From: Ctena decussata
Lineage: Eukaryota; Mollusca; Bivalvia; Lucinida; Lucinidae
DNA: 64,000 bases
Reading direction: 5' to 3'
NCBI GenBank assembly: GCA_963989385.1
Contig: OZ022511.1
Coordinates: forward strand, 30,870,503-30,934,502
The position numbers were made by a program, and so were the translations under genes. Below, in pieces: positions 47,234-59,639 of this stretch. Under the pieces are notes generated by a model. That model ran no database searches. It was not told the origin of the DNA and saw nothing but the letters and a program-made list of their open reading frames with translations. How positions within the stretch are numbered: position 1 is the stretch's first letter; the number at the start of each line of letters is the position of its first letter.

Positions 47234-47639
47234 ATGACTCGTCCCTAATGAAGTAGAGGTAGTTCTAGGCAATCAATATAACACTAAAGTGATAAGTTCA
47301 ATACATTTTTGTATCAAATGCTCAGACAAACTCTTAACATGCGAGGAAAAAAAAGAATTCATACTGTTGCGGGTTAATGTGCACTCCGAAGTATTAGTAA
47401 AAATCAGTAATACTAATAAACAGATAAATTATACTCACTAATGTATTCATCATCCTAAGGGAAGTCATGTCACCGCTTGCTAATGCAATGCAGCTAGGAA
47501 CTGTGAAAGCAATTTTCAAATAGAAGAAGACCAAACAATATTTTGTTCCGTATTTCCGTATAAAGCCTTAAGACCATAGAATCTCACAGGTATCTTCTTG
47601 AGCACAAGTATTACTTTACTCTTGTATAATCTCGCGGTA

Positions 47640-48215
47640 TTTTGTGGTGCGCGCGATATAACTATTGGTATGAATTCCGTGCGGCAAAACGGTTTGTCTT
47701 TGCCACAAATGTCTCTAGTTCCGATAAGATAAGGCTTCTCCAGTCTCTAAATTCGTCGTCATGTTTGGCGTCCAGCAGTAAATTTAAGTCTAGGTACATA
47801 ATACCACACGTTTCATGCAACTTTCTTCTCATTTGTTCTCTTTCATTTTCATATAATGGGCATTGTAATAAGTAATAAGTAACTGACTCAATTTCTCCAC
47901 ACTGACACTTATCATTTTGTTTTATGTTCCTCTTGTATAAATATTCATTTAAACTTGTATATCCGGTTCTCATCTGGGTAATGACTTTTTCTCCTAATGA
48001 AGACTGAAATGTATGTTTTATTTTGTATTCTACCTTTGGCCTGAAACTAAATAATTGCCTCCCCCTTTCTGACATCTCCCGCATCTCTTGCCACTTCTTA
48101 CTCCCAGACTCTCTAGCTGCTGCCTTAACATCTCCCATAGTTCACATCTTTCCTTGAGAATGTAAATGCCGCGTGCCGAGACAGAAAAAGACCGAGACGT
48201 CCGAATGGTCACGTA
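47640..48215 (-). pseudogene. 3' fragment of another non-LTR retrotransposon ORF
   Basis: The 158-aa frame at 47662-48138 has YTSLNEYLYKRNIKQNDKCQ, CGEIESVTYYLLQCPLYENE and a C-terminal acidic/helical region. This resembles the cysteine-containing C-terminus downstream of RT/RNase H in I/Jockey/R1-like LINEs. The catalytic domains are absent, so it is a 5'-truncated insertion. Clade not certain. Confidence 0.7.
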
Positions 48216-48451
48216 GCCAACTCGGCCCCAGTCAGCTCGGCCTCATGTCAACAATGATGGTATAATTTGTGTGGCCAGAATTGTTCAAACCAAACATTAT
48301 TTTAACAGTTGTAAATGTAAATTATTTCAGCTAGACCTTGGTTTTATTGAATTATCCCATTGGTAAAATCAGCTGAAGCATGAGGCATTTGGTGAATGAT
48401 TGTCTTTGGACTTCCGCTAGATCAAGGACGTATCGCCAGTAAACGATATCC

Positions 48452-48534
48452 AGCGGGCACACAACGTTGAAATGACGTAGAATTGACGTCGAATCGACGT
48501 CAATACGACGTCATTTTGACGTCATGTGCCTGCC
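48452..48534. repeat. short palindromic element rich in GACGTC
   Basis: It begins GCGGGCACACAACGTTG and ends GACGTCATGTGCCTGC, so GGCACA/TGTGCC are inverted ends. Between them AACGTT, GACGTC (three times) and TGACGTCA recur at ~10-bp steps. The block folds on itself and carries CRE-like palindromes. Confidence 0.7.
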
Positions 48535-50750
48535 TGATATATTGATTCTTTTAAATACCGGATTTTCATGTTCCACAGATACATAGATATGGCGGACGTA
48601 TCTATATAGGAAGGTGATACTTTCCCGGGATGCTCATTCATTGCTTATCACACCTCTGTTTTATAGCCTAGTCCATATCTGTGTTGTTTTTTATTAGTTC
48701 GGAATATTTATTGCCAATGTTAAACTCCATGATATACGAGTTTGCCCGGGCCTTGGGTACTTGGACCACTTTCTCAACTTATTAAAATTTGAACTTTAAT
48801 TCATATTGATTCGTTTTACAAAAAGAATTGATGCCTCGTGTTGCCCAAGAAAATCAAGTTTGCAAGTTGCAAATGTCTAACCAGTGAATAGTGTGACACA
48901 AAGGGTATAGCCTACTAACTCATTTATTTTTTTTTATATTATTTTGTTGTTTTTGTTGCTGTTGTTTGCGAAGTGACATTCAAAGAAATTTAAGCCATGA
49001 TGAAACAGAGCTATATTATTCATACCTTTTGTAAGTAACTGTCAATGTTTCGCAAAATTTTATCTACCATAAAATTTCACAATTTTAGCCTTTACTCAAG
49101 TTTTCAACAACAACAACAAAAAAAAAAAAAAAAAAAAAAAAAAAGACCTGTAGCTGTCGTTAGATAAATTGGAACATGACAACATTACAATATATGTTTC
49201 TCATATCTGATATAACTTGTTGAATATTCACATACTAACATCATGTTGGCAGAAACGAAATGAATAGTATGTAAAATATCAAAATTAAATTTGTCATATT
49301 ATTTTTAAGCATTAGGTCCGTACGTAAGGATAAAAGAACATACATGGACTGTTGATTTCCCCTTAGGCAGGGTTATAAAGTCTCTTGCATTAATGATAAT
49401 TCCCTTGGTAGGCTGTGTGTGTTTACTGAGACAGAAACTCTTAAATTTTGGGCACCTCTAGGAAGAGAAAACTGGAATGTTTGACTGAATAATACCTTAG
49501 TGATCGTTTATTGAAACATCCTGAGTGTTCAGCAAAAAGACGCCCTAGGTTCTGTTCTGTTCAATTCTCGTATCGACGTTACCCAAGTGGCTCAACGGTA
49601 CGTAATCATAGTTGCACACACTTGGCGCCGTGTGTCCGTCCAAAACGTCCTAGGAGACTTGTGACTCAAATATATAGGTATGAACCAGATAACAGGAAGT
49701 CAACTATCCAGGAAAAAGGAAGAATATGGTAATAAAGAGATCATAATTGGATCAGACTAAAAAAAGTCTCAAATGGAACTATTTTTAACCAGTTTTGCTC
49801 AAAGACTGTTTTTATATACAAAGTTATCATGAAAATAGGGCAATGTAAATAGGTACTCGTAAATTACAGAAAGCTCAGAACAGCCTGTGCAGTCTAATCA
49901 GAGTAATTAGAGTTTTCCCTGTTCGCATGAACAGTCTTCTATTCCTGGAAATTAAAACAAAAAGCCAAAATAAGGATCCTGGCCAATTTACACAGATATG
50001 TGAAGACTGAATTGACGACCTACCCTGTGTACATAAAAGTTATGTCAACGGTGAGTATTCAAATCAGCTTGCAGAGCTCAAAAGCGAAAATAAGTACTAG
50101 ATTTTCAGTCTACGCAGATGTAATGGCTGATTTGAATATTGGTGTGGCACATTGGAAGTTTGTCGTCCATGTATTTGAGTCAGCATGCGCATCAGCATGC
50201 AAATCTTCATTTTTGCTTTTTCGAATTTTAGACATTTATAGTTTTTGAAATAAGGATATCACAAATTAAGGATGACTATAGGATATCCATAACTGGAATT
50301 ATGGATATCAAAAAATCGAATGAAAGATATTCATTAATAGGAAATAAATAGTAAAATGGTACCGTTTTCAAACACGGGGGTGGGGTGGGTTGGGGCGGGG
50401 CATGGGGGGGGGAGGGAGGGAGGGCACTGGGAATCTTACCACGCAAGCTGTCACTAGCAATAGATAGTGCCGAATAAAATTTTATATTTAAGATGAGTAA
50501 GAAGATTTTAACATCAGGATAACACAGTTTGTGCATTATATGAAAGGGCGTTGCTGATCTGACTGACTCCTAATTTAAAGGTGCTATAATCGGTACCCTG
50601 ACCCGGGAGAACGATGTTTTTTTTGGTGTGTTTTTTTCCAGTCTCAGCGATATATCAGAACAAATCCATAAATAAGATGCACCTTCTGGCACAAAGTCTG
50701 TCCGTGATTCGAAGAGGCGGACTACTGATTGATTGTATGAAACTTTAATA
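48535..50750. other. no gene recognised
   Basis: AAATACCGGATTTTCATGTT at 48553 onward repeats a ~50-bp segment at 22664 onward. A run of about 30 A lies at 49114-49144. A degenerate AGCCTGTGCAGTCTAATCAG (about 49879) recalls the hairpin repeat family at 56293. G-rich tract at 50378-50420. No coding region supported. Confidence 0.45.
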
Positions 50751-50756
50751 AGTAAC

Positions 50757-51346
50757 TTAAAGGTATACTCCCTCGTATTTCATTACGAAGTAATCACAAA
50801 ATTATGAAACTGGTTAGTTGTATGCAACATAATTAAGATTTGTTCAAAAAATCTTCAGCGAAAACCTCTTTGTTACGGAGGCAGAGACGATATATCGATG
50901 CATACCCATCTTGAATATTCACGAATATTTTGTCGTCATAAATTGATTGACTCCCACAAGCGTTTCTGCAAGCATGTTTTGAATTTTATGTTTGGTGGAG
51001 TAAATAACTTTACAATAGCATTAACTCTAATCTGTGCACGTGAGTTCTTTTCAGCCAATAACTGTATGAAGACGATTAAAGAAAGGGCTTAAGAGTATTC
51101 ATGATATAACTTTATATATTAACTATGATCGCTGGGCGTATCCAGTCTTCATTTTTGGCGGGAAGGCGATCCGCTATTGCCGCTCTTTTTGTTTATTTTT
51201 CTTAAATTCTCCTGTTTTCAATGACCATCACAAATAGTAAATTTGGCAGATAAATGTCCTTTTAATAGCAATCATTATCATGCCTAGGATATAATGTTTT
51301 GTGAGAAATTTTAAAATTAATAGAAATATTGAGGGTGTAAATCTTT
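50757..51346. mobile_element. ~590-bp MITE, TIR AAAGRTATAC, copy 2 (inverted relative to 17084)
   Basis: It starts TTAAAGGTATACTCCCTCGT and ends GGGTGTAAATCTTTAA, with the interior reverse-complementary to 17084-17692 at moderate identity. No ORF. Confidence 0.75.
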
Positions 51347-51349
51347 AAA

Positions 51350-52466
51350 AAAAAAAAGAAGAATTTTGTTGCTGGCGATGTGCAAAAATGTGCTGGGAGA
51401 CACTGGCAAAAGATACGCACCACGATCGGCAGGATTTTTTTAGGGCAGTCTGATCTGGGTCTATCCTATCGTCCCAATATTTAGGGTTATTTCTATTCAT
51501 CCTCTACTGATTTCGCACTATAAAAACAGGGACCGAATAGAAACTGTTCAAATAGAGAGAGAACAGAGAGATAGAGTTGAAGTATTTGAAGTAAAAATCA
51601 TCTTACCATGCTCGCCGACGTGGAATCATCCGAGACCGGTTTCACTAAGCAAACTTAATCAGTTGCATGTCCTATTAAAGCACACACTTGGCGCCAAGTG
51701 TCCGTCCATTGTTCCATTAAACACACTTATTCAGACGTGTGCAATATCATTTACCGCACACTACCGTAACAGATACGCTGCCGGGGGCAGATTAGCGACC
51801 AATCAAACCAATCATATCACCGATTATATAATCACAACTCTACCTTCAGTTAGGACCCGCCTACCATTTATCACCAAAAAAAACATACCATATCGCACAA
51901 ACGTTGTCTGAGACTAGATGGTGCATTAGACGTTTGGGATGAGTACGTTTGCTATACGTTCCAGAACAGCCTTTGTCCGCTTGCTCGAAGTCTCGTTTTC
52001 TTTTGCCGGGTCCCGGGTCCAGACCCGTGTTTGCCACTGGACGTTTTTTCACATAGTCAGGTTAGTCTTATTCCAATCCTCAGTTTATTCCAATCCATAT
52101 TCCTCAGTTGATATGTGTGGACATTTGGATGCACGGATATACAGTAAAAGCAAATTACTTTATAAGTTTTTTTGATACGGCAGGTCTTAGTTATGCTCCA
52201 GTACTACTAACTCATTTTGTTTATTATAATAGACAACGACTTTGACATTGGGGAGGCGGATTTTTTTAAATAGCCCCCCCCCCCCTCATCCGTACACACA
52301 CCCTCTACCCCGCCCAAATCTCCACTAACGCTCCAAAGTGAAAAAACGACGTATGAATTTTGATGTAGCATCACGTCATCGCAATGACACGATATTGCTT
52401 TCAGTTAGCGATATGGTTTTTGCGACACTCATAATTAGACCTCTCAATTGCTTGATTTTTTTTCTT

Positions 52467-52500
<34 letters not shown>

Positions 52501-52815
52501 AAGAAAATGTAAACCCATGAATCTTACTATGCTACGAACATTAAACACATCAAATCAAGCAGCTGATATCACAATTTGACATCATTTTTTTTAGCCGGCG
52601 TATCACTAATTTGCTGGCATTAACCCGACGGCAGCTGCAAGCGGCTTTCTTAAATCGCCGGTTTGTGTATTCATTCATTAAAATTACACTATAAATTATT
52701 TTACAGGTGCAAACTGCGTGCAAACCCACTTTTGTACCCACCAAACGCGCTGAGCAAAGCAAAAGTAATGAAAAAATGACCAGTAAATGTATTTTGAAGC
52801 TGTCTGTTTTCCGGT
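51350..52815. other. no gene recognised; poly-T tract
   Basis: A run of about 30 T at 52467-52499. CACACTTGGCGCCAAGTGTC (about 51681) resembles ACACTTGGCGCCGTGTGTCC at 49618. Short ORFs (51663-51911, 51861-52052, 51939-52175) have no family resemblance. Confidence 0.45.
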
Positions 52816-52817
52816 TT

Positions 52818-54907
52818 CGAATATTGCTCGAGGTCCGTTTTTGAATGACGTTACCTTCGCGTTGTGAATAGAAACAGAGATAGGTGAAAATCGGTAAAAT
52901 GGTAAAGTTCTTGAAGGCTTATGCTTGAGGGTTTTTTTATATAAATAATTAAGAATATAATAATGATAAGCTGTGATGCAATACGTACGAGTGCAGCGTG
53001 GGACTCTTTCAGAATTAGCATTTATGTTTTTTTTTGTTTTTTTTTTGTTTGTTTTTTTTAGATACGATGACATTCTAGTTCATTGTATAATCGATTTGGT
53101 ACGGACACAATTCGATCCCCCCCCCAACCAACCGCGGCACACACACATACGCTTTCGAACTTCACAGAATTTAAGCCTGGTCACACCGCTTTCTGAGTCT
53201 GCACTGTATGTCACGTGGTATTAGGAATTACGAATTTCGTTTTACATATAGCTACAGTTAACTTTAAAAATTGGTTTCAAATGCCATTTGATTTCTGCGC
53301 GCTCCTTATCTTTCATTTTGGGCATCGATATATCCAATATTTGAATTTGTGACGTCACGAAATGATATCCAAAATTATGTTTGAATATCCATAACTAGAT
53401 GTTTGGATATCCGTATGGACCAGTACGTCTACGAACCAGTACGGCTAGGCAAACCATCCCGGCTACACTACATGTTTGTCCGCTATGCTTCGTCTGTTAA
53501 TCACTTGTCTATTTCAATTATTGATCGAGGGATTAACAGTCAGATGTGTAAAAACGCGTTCTGCAGAAAAAAATGTTAATATTAAAAAAAAAAAATATTT
53601 CATCTCATGTGTTGAAAATATCAGCATTTCAACCCATGAGAGGTAATATATTTGGTATCCCGTAAAAAGTAAATATCCTCCATTAGTCAAGTCTGCTGTC
53701 TTACTCGCTAACAGTTTACTTTAAAGGCACCATTGTTCTATCAGCATGAAAAAAAATATCATGAGGTATCGCTGCAAGCTTCTCACTATAGTTTCGTCTT
53801 TGTAAATGACCATGACTAACCAGCTTTAGTCAGTTCCAGAAGTTTAGTTACTCCTTAAATTTAAACAAATAAAACAATCTTGAGCTTCACATGAAAAGGG
53901 TATGAAAACTTGTTTGGTCGTTGTAGTTGGTAACTAAAATGAGCTACTTTCGATTTTATTAAATTGAATAAATGGTATAATTACAATGTACAGGCGTGGA
54001 GCCTCATTGGCTATCCCGCCCGGTATGTTTATCAACCCATTTTTATTACCAACGCGAAGGTTGAACCGCGATTTTACAATGATTAGAGTTTAGACGTTTT
54101 TATCACTTACAGGACTATGGAGACTTTAAGATATAACAGTTCATTTCAAGGCATTTCTGCAGAACGCGTTTTTACACATCTGACTGTTAATCCCTCGATT
54201 AATAATTGAAATAGACAAGTGATTAACAGACGAATCATAGCGGACAAACATGTAGTGTAGCCGGGATGGTTTGCCTAGCCGTACTGGTTCGTAGACGTAC
54301 TGGTCCATACGGATATCCAAACATCTAGTTATGGATATTCAAACATAATTTTGGATATCATTTCGTGACGTCACAAATTTAAATATTGGATACATCGATG
54401 CCCAAAATGAAAGATAAGGAGCGCGCAGAAATCAAATGGCATTTGAAACCAATTTTTAAAGTTAACTGTAGCTATATGTAAAACGAAATTCGTAATTCCT
54501 AATACCACGTGACATACAGTGCAGACTCAGAAAGCGGTGTGACCAGGCTTAAATTCTGTGAAGTTCGAAAGCGTATGTGTGTGTGCCGCGGTTGGTTGGG
54601 GGGGATCGAATTGTGTCCGTACCAAATCGATTATACAATGAACTAGAATGTCATCGTATCTAAAAAAAACAAACAAAAAAAAAAAAAAAAAAAAAACATA
54701 AATGCTAATTCTGAAAGAGGCCCACGCTGCACTCGTGCGTATTGCATCACAGCTTATCATTATTATAGTCTTAATTATTTATATAAAAAAAAAACCTCAA
54801 GCATAAGCCTTCAAGAACTTTACCATTTTACCGATTTTCACCTATCTCTGTTTCTATTCACAACGCGAAGGTAACGTCATTCAAAAACGGACCTCGAGCA
54901 ATATTCG
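52818..54907. mobile_element. 2.1-kb structure with ~750-bp inverted arms
   Basis: 52818-53568 is repeated in reverse complement at 54155-54907, with only scattered differences and homopolymer-length changes. The spacer is ~586 bp (53569-54154). Arm ends are CGAATATTGCTCGAGG and TTCTGCAG/CTGCAGAA. Each arm includes GTGACGTCAC-type and GGATATCC palindromes. It may be a foldback-type transposon with very long TIRs or a recent inverted duplication. No clear target duplication or transposase. ORFs within the arms (52696-53073, 52973-53224, 54527-54760) are not supported. Confidence 0.9.
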
Positions 54908-54909
54908 TT

Positions 54910-56285
54910 TTGTGAAAATCCCGATCAAGCCGCACATTTTCATTTTTGTATCATAATTGATGCGAACAGGGAACAGCCTGGTCAGACTGCGCGCATCTCA
55001 TAGTTTCTTATTTATGAGAGTATAAATGATAAAAAGAAGACTGAACAGAAGGAGAAAAAAAATCCTTTTATGCAACTTGAAAACAATTCCAGTGACTGGT
55101 ATCATTAATTTATTGTACTACTCGCATTTTACAAATTATAATTTTCTTGGAGAATGACATTAAGACCATAATTATAATTATGAAATAATACATAAGCATT
55201 ATGCTATTAGCATTTTGTTCACTTTCAAAACCTGTTACTTATGTAATTCCATTACAGTATGCCAATAAAATATAGACTAAACCATTTTTTTTTAATTTGA
55301 CACAGGCACATAAAAAAGCAAATCCACACAAGGCGGTATATTATTTCTGATGTCTTGAATAAATGGACAAATCCATATAAAGGGTTTCTCTGTCGATTGT
55401 CTTATCAGCAAATCCAATAATAAACATCCGGCTTACTGCGAAATTTAAAATGACACGTGCCTGTTATGTTCCTTGTGAATTATGGAACACGAAGCGCCGA
55501 CCAGACACTCCATTTTCACCTGTTATGTAACCCAAGATAAACTATTAGGACATTACATTTATAACGAGTGACACTTCCTTTCAGGTTGATTTTTCGTGAT
55601 TTTGTTTTTAATTATGTCTGATTACAGACTCTATTTTCAACATAATACAAGCGGGACTGATAAGGAACAAAGTGACAATTAAGTAGGCCTAATGTTCTCA
55701 TACAGTGCCGTTTACCTCTCCATTTCCAGTATTAGTAGTTTTTCAAGTCTCATATCGACGTACCCCCCGCACCTCAGCGGGAACGGATCGATAGCCGCAG
55801 TAACGGGGCGTCGATCGTCCGTCTGTACATTTCCCGTAGCAAAATTTCGGCAGTTATGTGATGTGAATGGTTGCGCTTTCAACTCTGCCATTTTTTTTAT
55901 TTTTGCCTCCCTTCGCATCGGGAGTCAGCTCTAAAGAAAGAAGCGCTAGTAGCGCGCTGTTGGGGGGGCACCCTTAACAATGTGATAAAAATATTAAAAT
56001 TGATAACTGGATTCCCTTAAAAACGTACATCCTTTTCGTTATGTTCACTGTACTGTCTTGAAAAAAGTGCTCATTTAGTATAACCACTTATCACAACATA
56101 ATCATCGAGAGTTCCTTACCATTTTCCTGGCACTAAACGCACTGCCCAGTTAAAAAATACCATCTCATCGTTTTTTTGTGTGTTTGCCCCCCCCCCCCCC
56201 CACCCTTTTCTAGCCAGGTTGCCATTCTCCCAGTCTTTATCACCTGCCCCGAGTTAGTGAAAAATACATATCTACTGGTAGACCA
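54910..56285. other. no gene recognised
   Basis: GCGAACAGGGAACAGCCTGG (about 54963) is a fragment of the hairpin repeat family. ORFs 55692-55934 (plus) and 55712-55918 (minus) overlap antiparallel with no recognisable family. A C run lies at 56188-56202. Confidence 0.45.
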
Positions 56286-56292
56286 AGAAATA

Positions 56293-56528
56293 TGAGCCGC
56301 GACATGAGAAAACAAATAAAATGGTTGTGTACCCAGCGCAGACTCAGGTCAGCCTAGGCATCCGCCCAGTCTGATCAGTCTTCGCTGTCCGCATGAAGCT
56401 AGCTTAGACCCTTAGGTACTCTCTAGGCGCACAGCGAAGACATTGATCAGACTGGACGGATGCCCAGGCTGAGTTGAGTCTTCAGTGGGCGAACAACCAC
56501 TTGTTGGTTTTCTCGTGTCGCGGCTCAA
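56293..56528. repeat. hairpin-forming dispersed repeat, well preserved
   Basis: The left arm (GAGCCGCGACATGAGAAAAC, ACCCAGCGCAGACTCAGGTC, CAGTCTGATCAGTCTTCGCTG) is mirrored by CAGCGAAGACATTGATCAGA through TTTTCTCGTGTCGCGGCTC, around an asymmetric ~50-nt loop. A diverged copy is at 20071. I recognise this repeat type as common in clam and other mollusc genomes. Confidence 0.85.
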
Positions 56529-56573
56529 TTATATGCCTTCTCAGAGGAATGAGTTTTGATGATCCCCATTACC

Positions 56574-56604
56574 CCCCCCACACACACACACACACACACA
56601 CACA
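56574..56604. repeat. (CA)n microsatellite
   Basis: Uninterrupted CACACACACA tract after a C run. ORFs on the plus strand here (56474-56698, 56556-56780) read through it and are not genes. Confidence 0.9.
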
Positions 56605-56609
56605 TTTTC

Positions 56610-57455
56610 TTTCGCGTTTGTTTCCGGCAAAAAACAACACACCCCAACGGCCTGTGTGGCTTTTACAAACTAATGACTGTATCATGCTGTCAAGCTAAAA
56701 TGCCATCGGCAAAGCTCTGGTTATCAAATAGTCATACTGCAAGGATAGGCCTAACGAAGATACCATACGGAGTCACGTGACAATCGAGGAACGGTTTAAC
56801 TGTACACCTGCATTTAGCCTGAGGCGTTTTATTCAACCGTGTTCTATTGTTCCATTGGTGTGTTTATGAGAGTGGATTTTGTGTCTTGTGACAGCGGATT
56901 TAGTGATTTTGTTTGATTGTGCATGACTTTATCCTGTTTTAACTTTGTATTTTATCTTGTGCATTACTTTTGAAATGTTTACTCCGTAAGGAGGTGCGCC
57001 TTACACAGGCGGGAAATACGACAAAGAAAGAAAGTTCCATTCGAAGCGCTAATTACGAGCAGGAGAAACTGGACGCGTCATTCTCAGAAAATTTGGAATT
57101 AAGACATTATTCATTGAAGATTTTTACATCTACTATCTCCATTTATATTCGAACCAACAACTGAAGATCTGAAACAGAGACTAGCCAAACCGAGTCTGTA
57201 ATTTAACTAATGTAATAAAATTTCGCCAGGCTTCTAATTTCGCCAGCCTGGTATGTGACAGCATTTAGCTTTTAAGCTCAGCATTGTTAGATATTTTAGT
57301 AAGTGAGACTTCAGTTCAGTCCTGATGAATGATTCTGCTTGGACATGCATGGACTCCGTCTGCGATACAGCCGGTCCGGCTATGGTCGGACCACTTTTTT
57401 TCGGCCGAGTATGATAGGTGTGGTACCATTATTATCATTTTTGTTTAGCATGCCT
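56610..57455. other. no gene recognised
   Basis: No repeat or gene family identified. Confidence 0.4.
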
Positions 57456-57457
57456 TC

Positions 57458-57863
57458 AACGGTTACTAAAAATACCGGAATACACTTAATTACCGGAATA
57501 TACCAAAATACACCGGAATATACCAAAATACACATTTTTATTTACCGAAATACACTTAAATATTACCAGAATAAATGTTATATTATCCAAAAAATGTCGT
57601 TTAATGACAGATGCATGTACAAACCGGCAGGTGAATGACCCATACAAAGACCCTAACCAGCTTGCAATCTGCACAGTGATACCTATCTAAGTCCCATACG
57701 CTGGTCCATTTATTCTCACAACTAGCAATTTCTGAGCTGGAAATAGTTCTTATTTATCTATTCTTCCAATATTTAAGTTCATTTTGATAATAGAAATGTT
57801 TATTTTGGTGTATTCCGGTAGATTCCGGTAATAAGGTGTATTCCGGTAAACCTAGTAACCCTG
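57458..57863. mobile_element. ~400-bp inverted-repeat element rich in TACCGGAATA
   Basis: The left end GGTTACTAAAAATACCGGAA with ATTACCGGAATATACC is mirrored at the right by GGTGTATTCCGGTA and TTCCGGTAAACCTAGTAACC. TACCGGAATA-type words also repeat internally at ~15-30-bp spacing. A CTTC-like direct repeat flanks it but the exact boundary is unclear. The ORF at 57339-57638 is not a gene. Confidence 0.65.
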
Positions 57864-57864
57864 T

Positions 57865-58470
57865 CTTCAAAACTCGATCAAAGCTCTGTTCAAAACGTGC
57901 TTCATGGAATGACCACTGTTGGTTAATTGGTTGGTTGGTAACTTTAATGTTTTGGGTTTAACGGCTCTTTGAGACAATATTTCAGTCTATATTAAGCCAG
58001 AGAGAGGGAGAAAGAAGAGAGATAAGACAGGTGAGAGAAAAAAATGTCCAAACCACCCCTACCCGCACCTATGGCAAGTAAAGTAGGCACTTGTCCTACT
58101 ATTCTTCAAATTAGACACCTAAAGTTAATCTACACCATTGCCCGACTGCAGCCACTCCCCTGGAATGACCAGTCATCAATTCTCCTGCCGCAGAGTGTAA
58201 GATATAGTTTTAGTCACAGGTCTTGCAAAAACTAGATTTTAAAACCAACACCTGCATAATTGGCCTTGTCATTATTAAAAGATTAGGCCAAGAAAAAAAG
58301 TCATGTTTCTGATGACCCGACCGACCCTTATGTTTTCCCACCGACCCCAAAACTTTTTTTTCCAGTTGTAGCCAAAACACCCTTCTGATGTATCCTATGT
58401 ATTTAATTATGATATTATTATAAAAAGAAATGTTCCAAAAAAAGACATAATGAAGGAAAGAAAACAAACT
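57865..58470. other. no gene recognised
   Basis: AT-rich sequence. ORFs 58044-58235 and 58210-58467 have no family resemblance. Confidence 0.4.
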
Positions 58471-58471
58471 T

Positions 58472-59427
58472 ATTAATCCTAATAAATGCCCAGGGCTGCT
58501 CTAATAAACGCTTCCGCTGCGTAATGTTATATTGTAGGAATTCATGTAAGCTTCTCTGGAAGAGGTAGCTCTTTGACATGGAGTCTACTCTTAAAAGAAA
58601 GCATTTGCTTTTAGAGGAGCAAATTCTTTTATTTAAGAATTGGCCCCTACTGAAGAAAAGGGAGGCAAAAATAGTAGCGCTACTTCCTCTGATAATAATA
58701 ATAATAATAATAAAGTCTTTATTTCAAGAGGGTAACACAATTAGTACAAAACTAATCTCCCTTGCGGCCCTCAGATATTTACAAATATACAAAAAGTTGC
58801 ACAAAATATACAAATGTCACAAAAGCTCTAAGTATTGAGACGGACATGTTTGAGTGTACAATGCTACTGTAGATCCTACTGTCAAGCAGGGACTTCTAGT
58901 CAAGGTTTGCATGTTCTGCCAATAAATCCCCTACAGGGCACGCAGACTTGTACAATGTCATAGACTGGCAGTCCATTACCAATGTTCTTATAAAATGAGG
59001 TAAAAGTCCCAATTCTTAGAGTTTTTGTGGCAATATCACAAAAACTGACAATTCTACTAGTGGAGGAAAAAAAAAGAAACTGACAAAACAAAAGCAGCTT
59101 AACACTTTAAGCGCCAGTGACAAAGATAGCAGAATTTGCAAACAGCGTAGATCCCGATGAGGCGGCTCATGATGAGCTGCCTCACTTAGATCTACACTTT
59201 CGCCCTCTAGTTTTTGAATTCTCAATATGATATAGCTTGGACAAAGCATGTATTGAAATTTTGCAACAGCGCAGATCCCAATAAAAGTATAATCTCCATT
59301 CACATTCATACTGTTTATCGGAGTTATTTTGACAAAGGTTGATTAGCTACACTTTATGCTCTAAATAACACCCGCAACTTTCGTAAGAATGCAACAGCCC
59401 AAGAGTGTTTAATAGGATTAATATGCT
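58472..59427. mobile_element. MITE-like element (family of 7799-8187) with a nested insertion
   Basis: The left end ATTAATCCTAATAAATGCCC and right end GTTTAATAGGATTAATATG are inverted repeats. 58500-58690 matches the reverse complement of the 7.8-kb copy (AGGAGCAAATTCTTTTATTT, GCTACTTCCTCTG). Homology breaks at 58691, where a LINE 3' tail begins, and resumes before the right end. Confidence 0.6.
58692..59290 (-). mobile_element. probable 3' end of a non-LTR retrotransposon
   Basis: On the minus strand the segment ends in CTTGAAATAAAGACTTT followed by (ATT)n, the microsatellite tail style of some LINEs. It interrupts the MITE at 58472-59427. The interior has no recognised coding region, so this is a 3' UTR fragment at most. 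The right boundary is uncertain. Confidence 0.45.
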
Positions 59428-59639
59428 AATTTTGGACTTATTTCCCTTCTTTTTTATTTGTCATTCATTTGCTTGTCCGGGGCATATCTTTGAAAGTATA
59501 AAGTACCTAAATGAAATTTCTTAATATATTATAAAAATAGAGGGCAGTTTTATCAGGATATTTATTTCACTATTGCGCACCTTCGGGGAGAATCCATCGG
59601 TTCTACCGATTCTCTTTGTTTTTTATGCTCCCGTGATGA

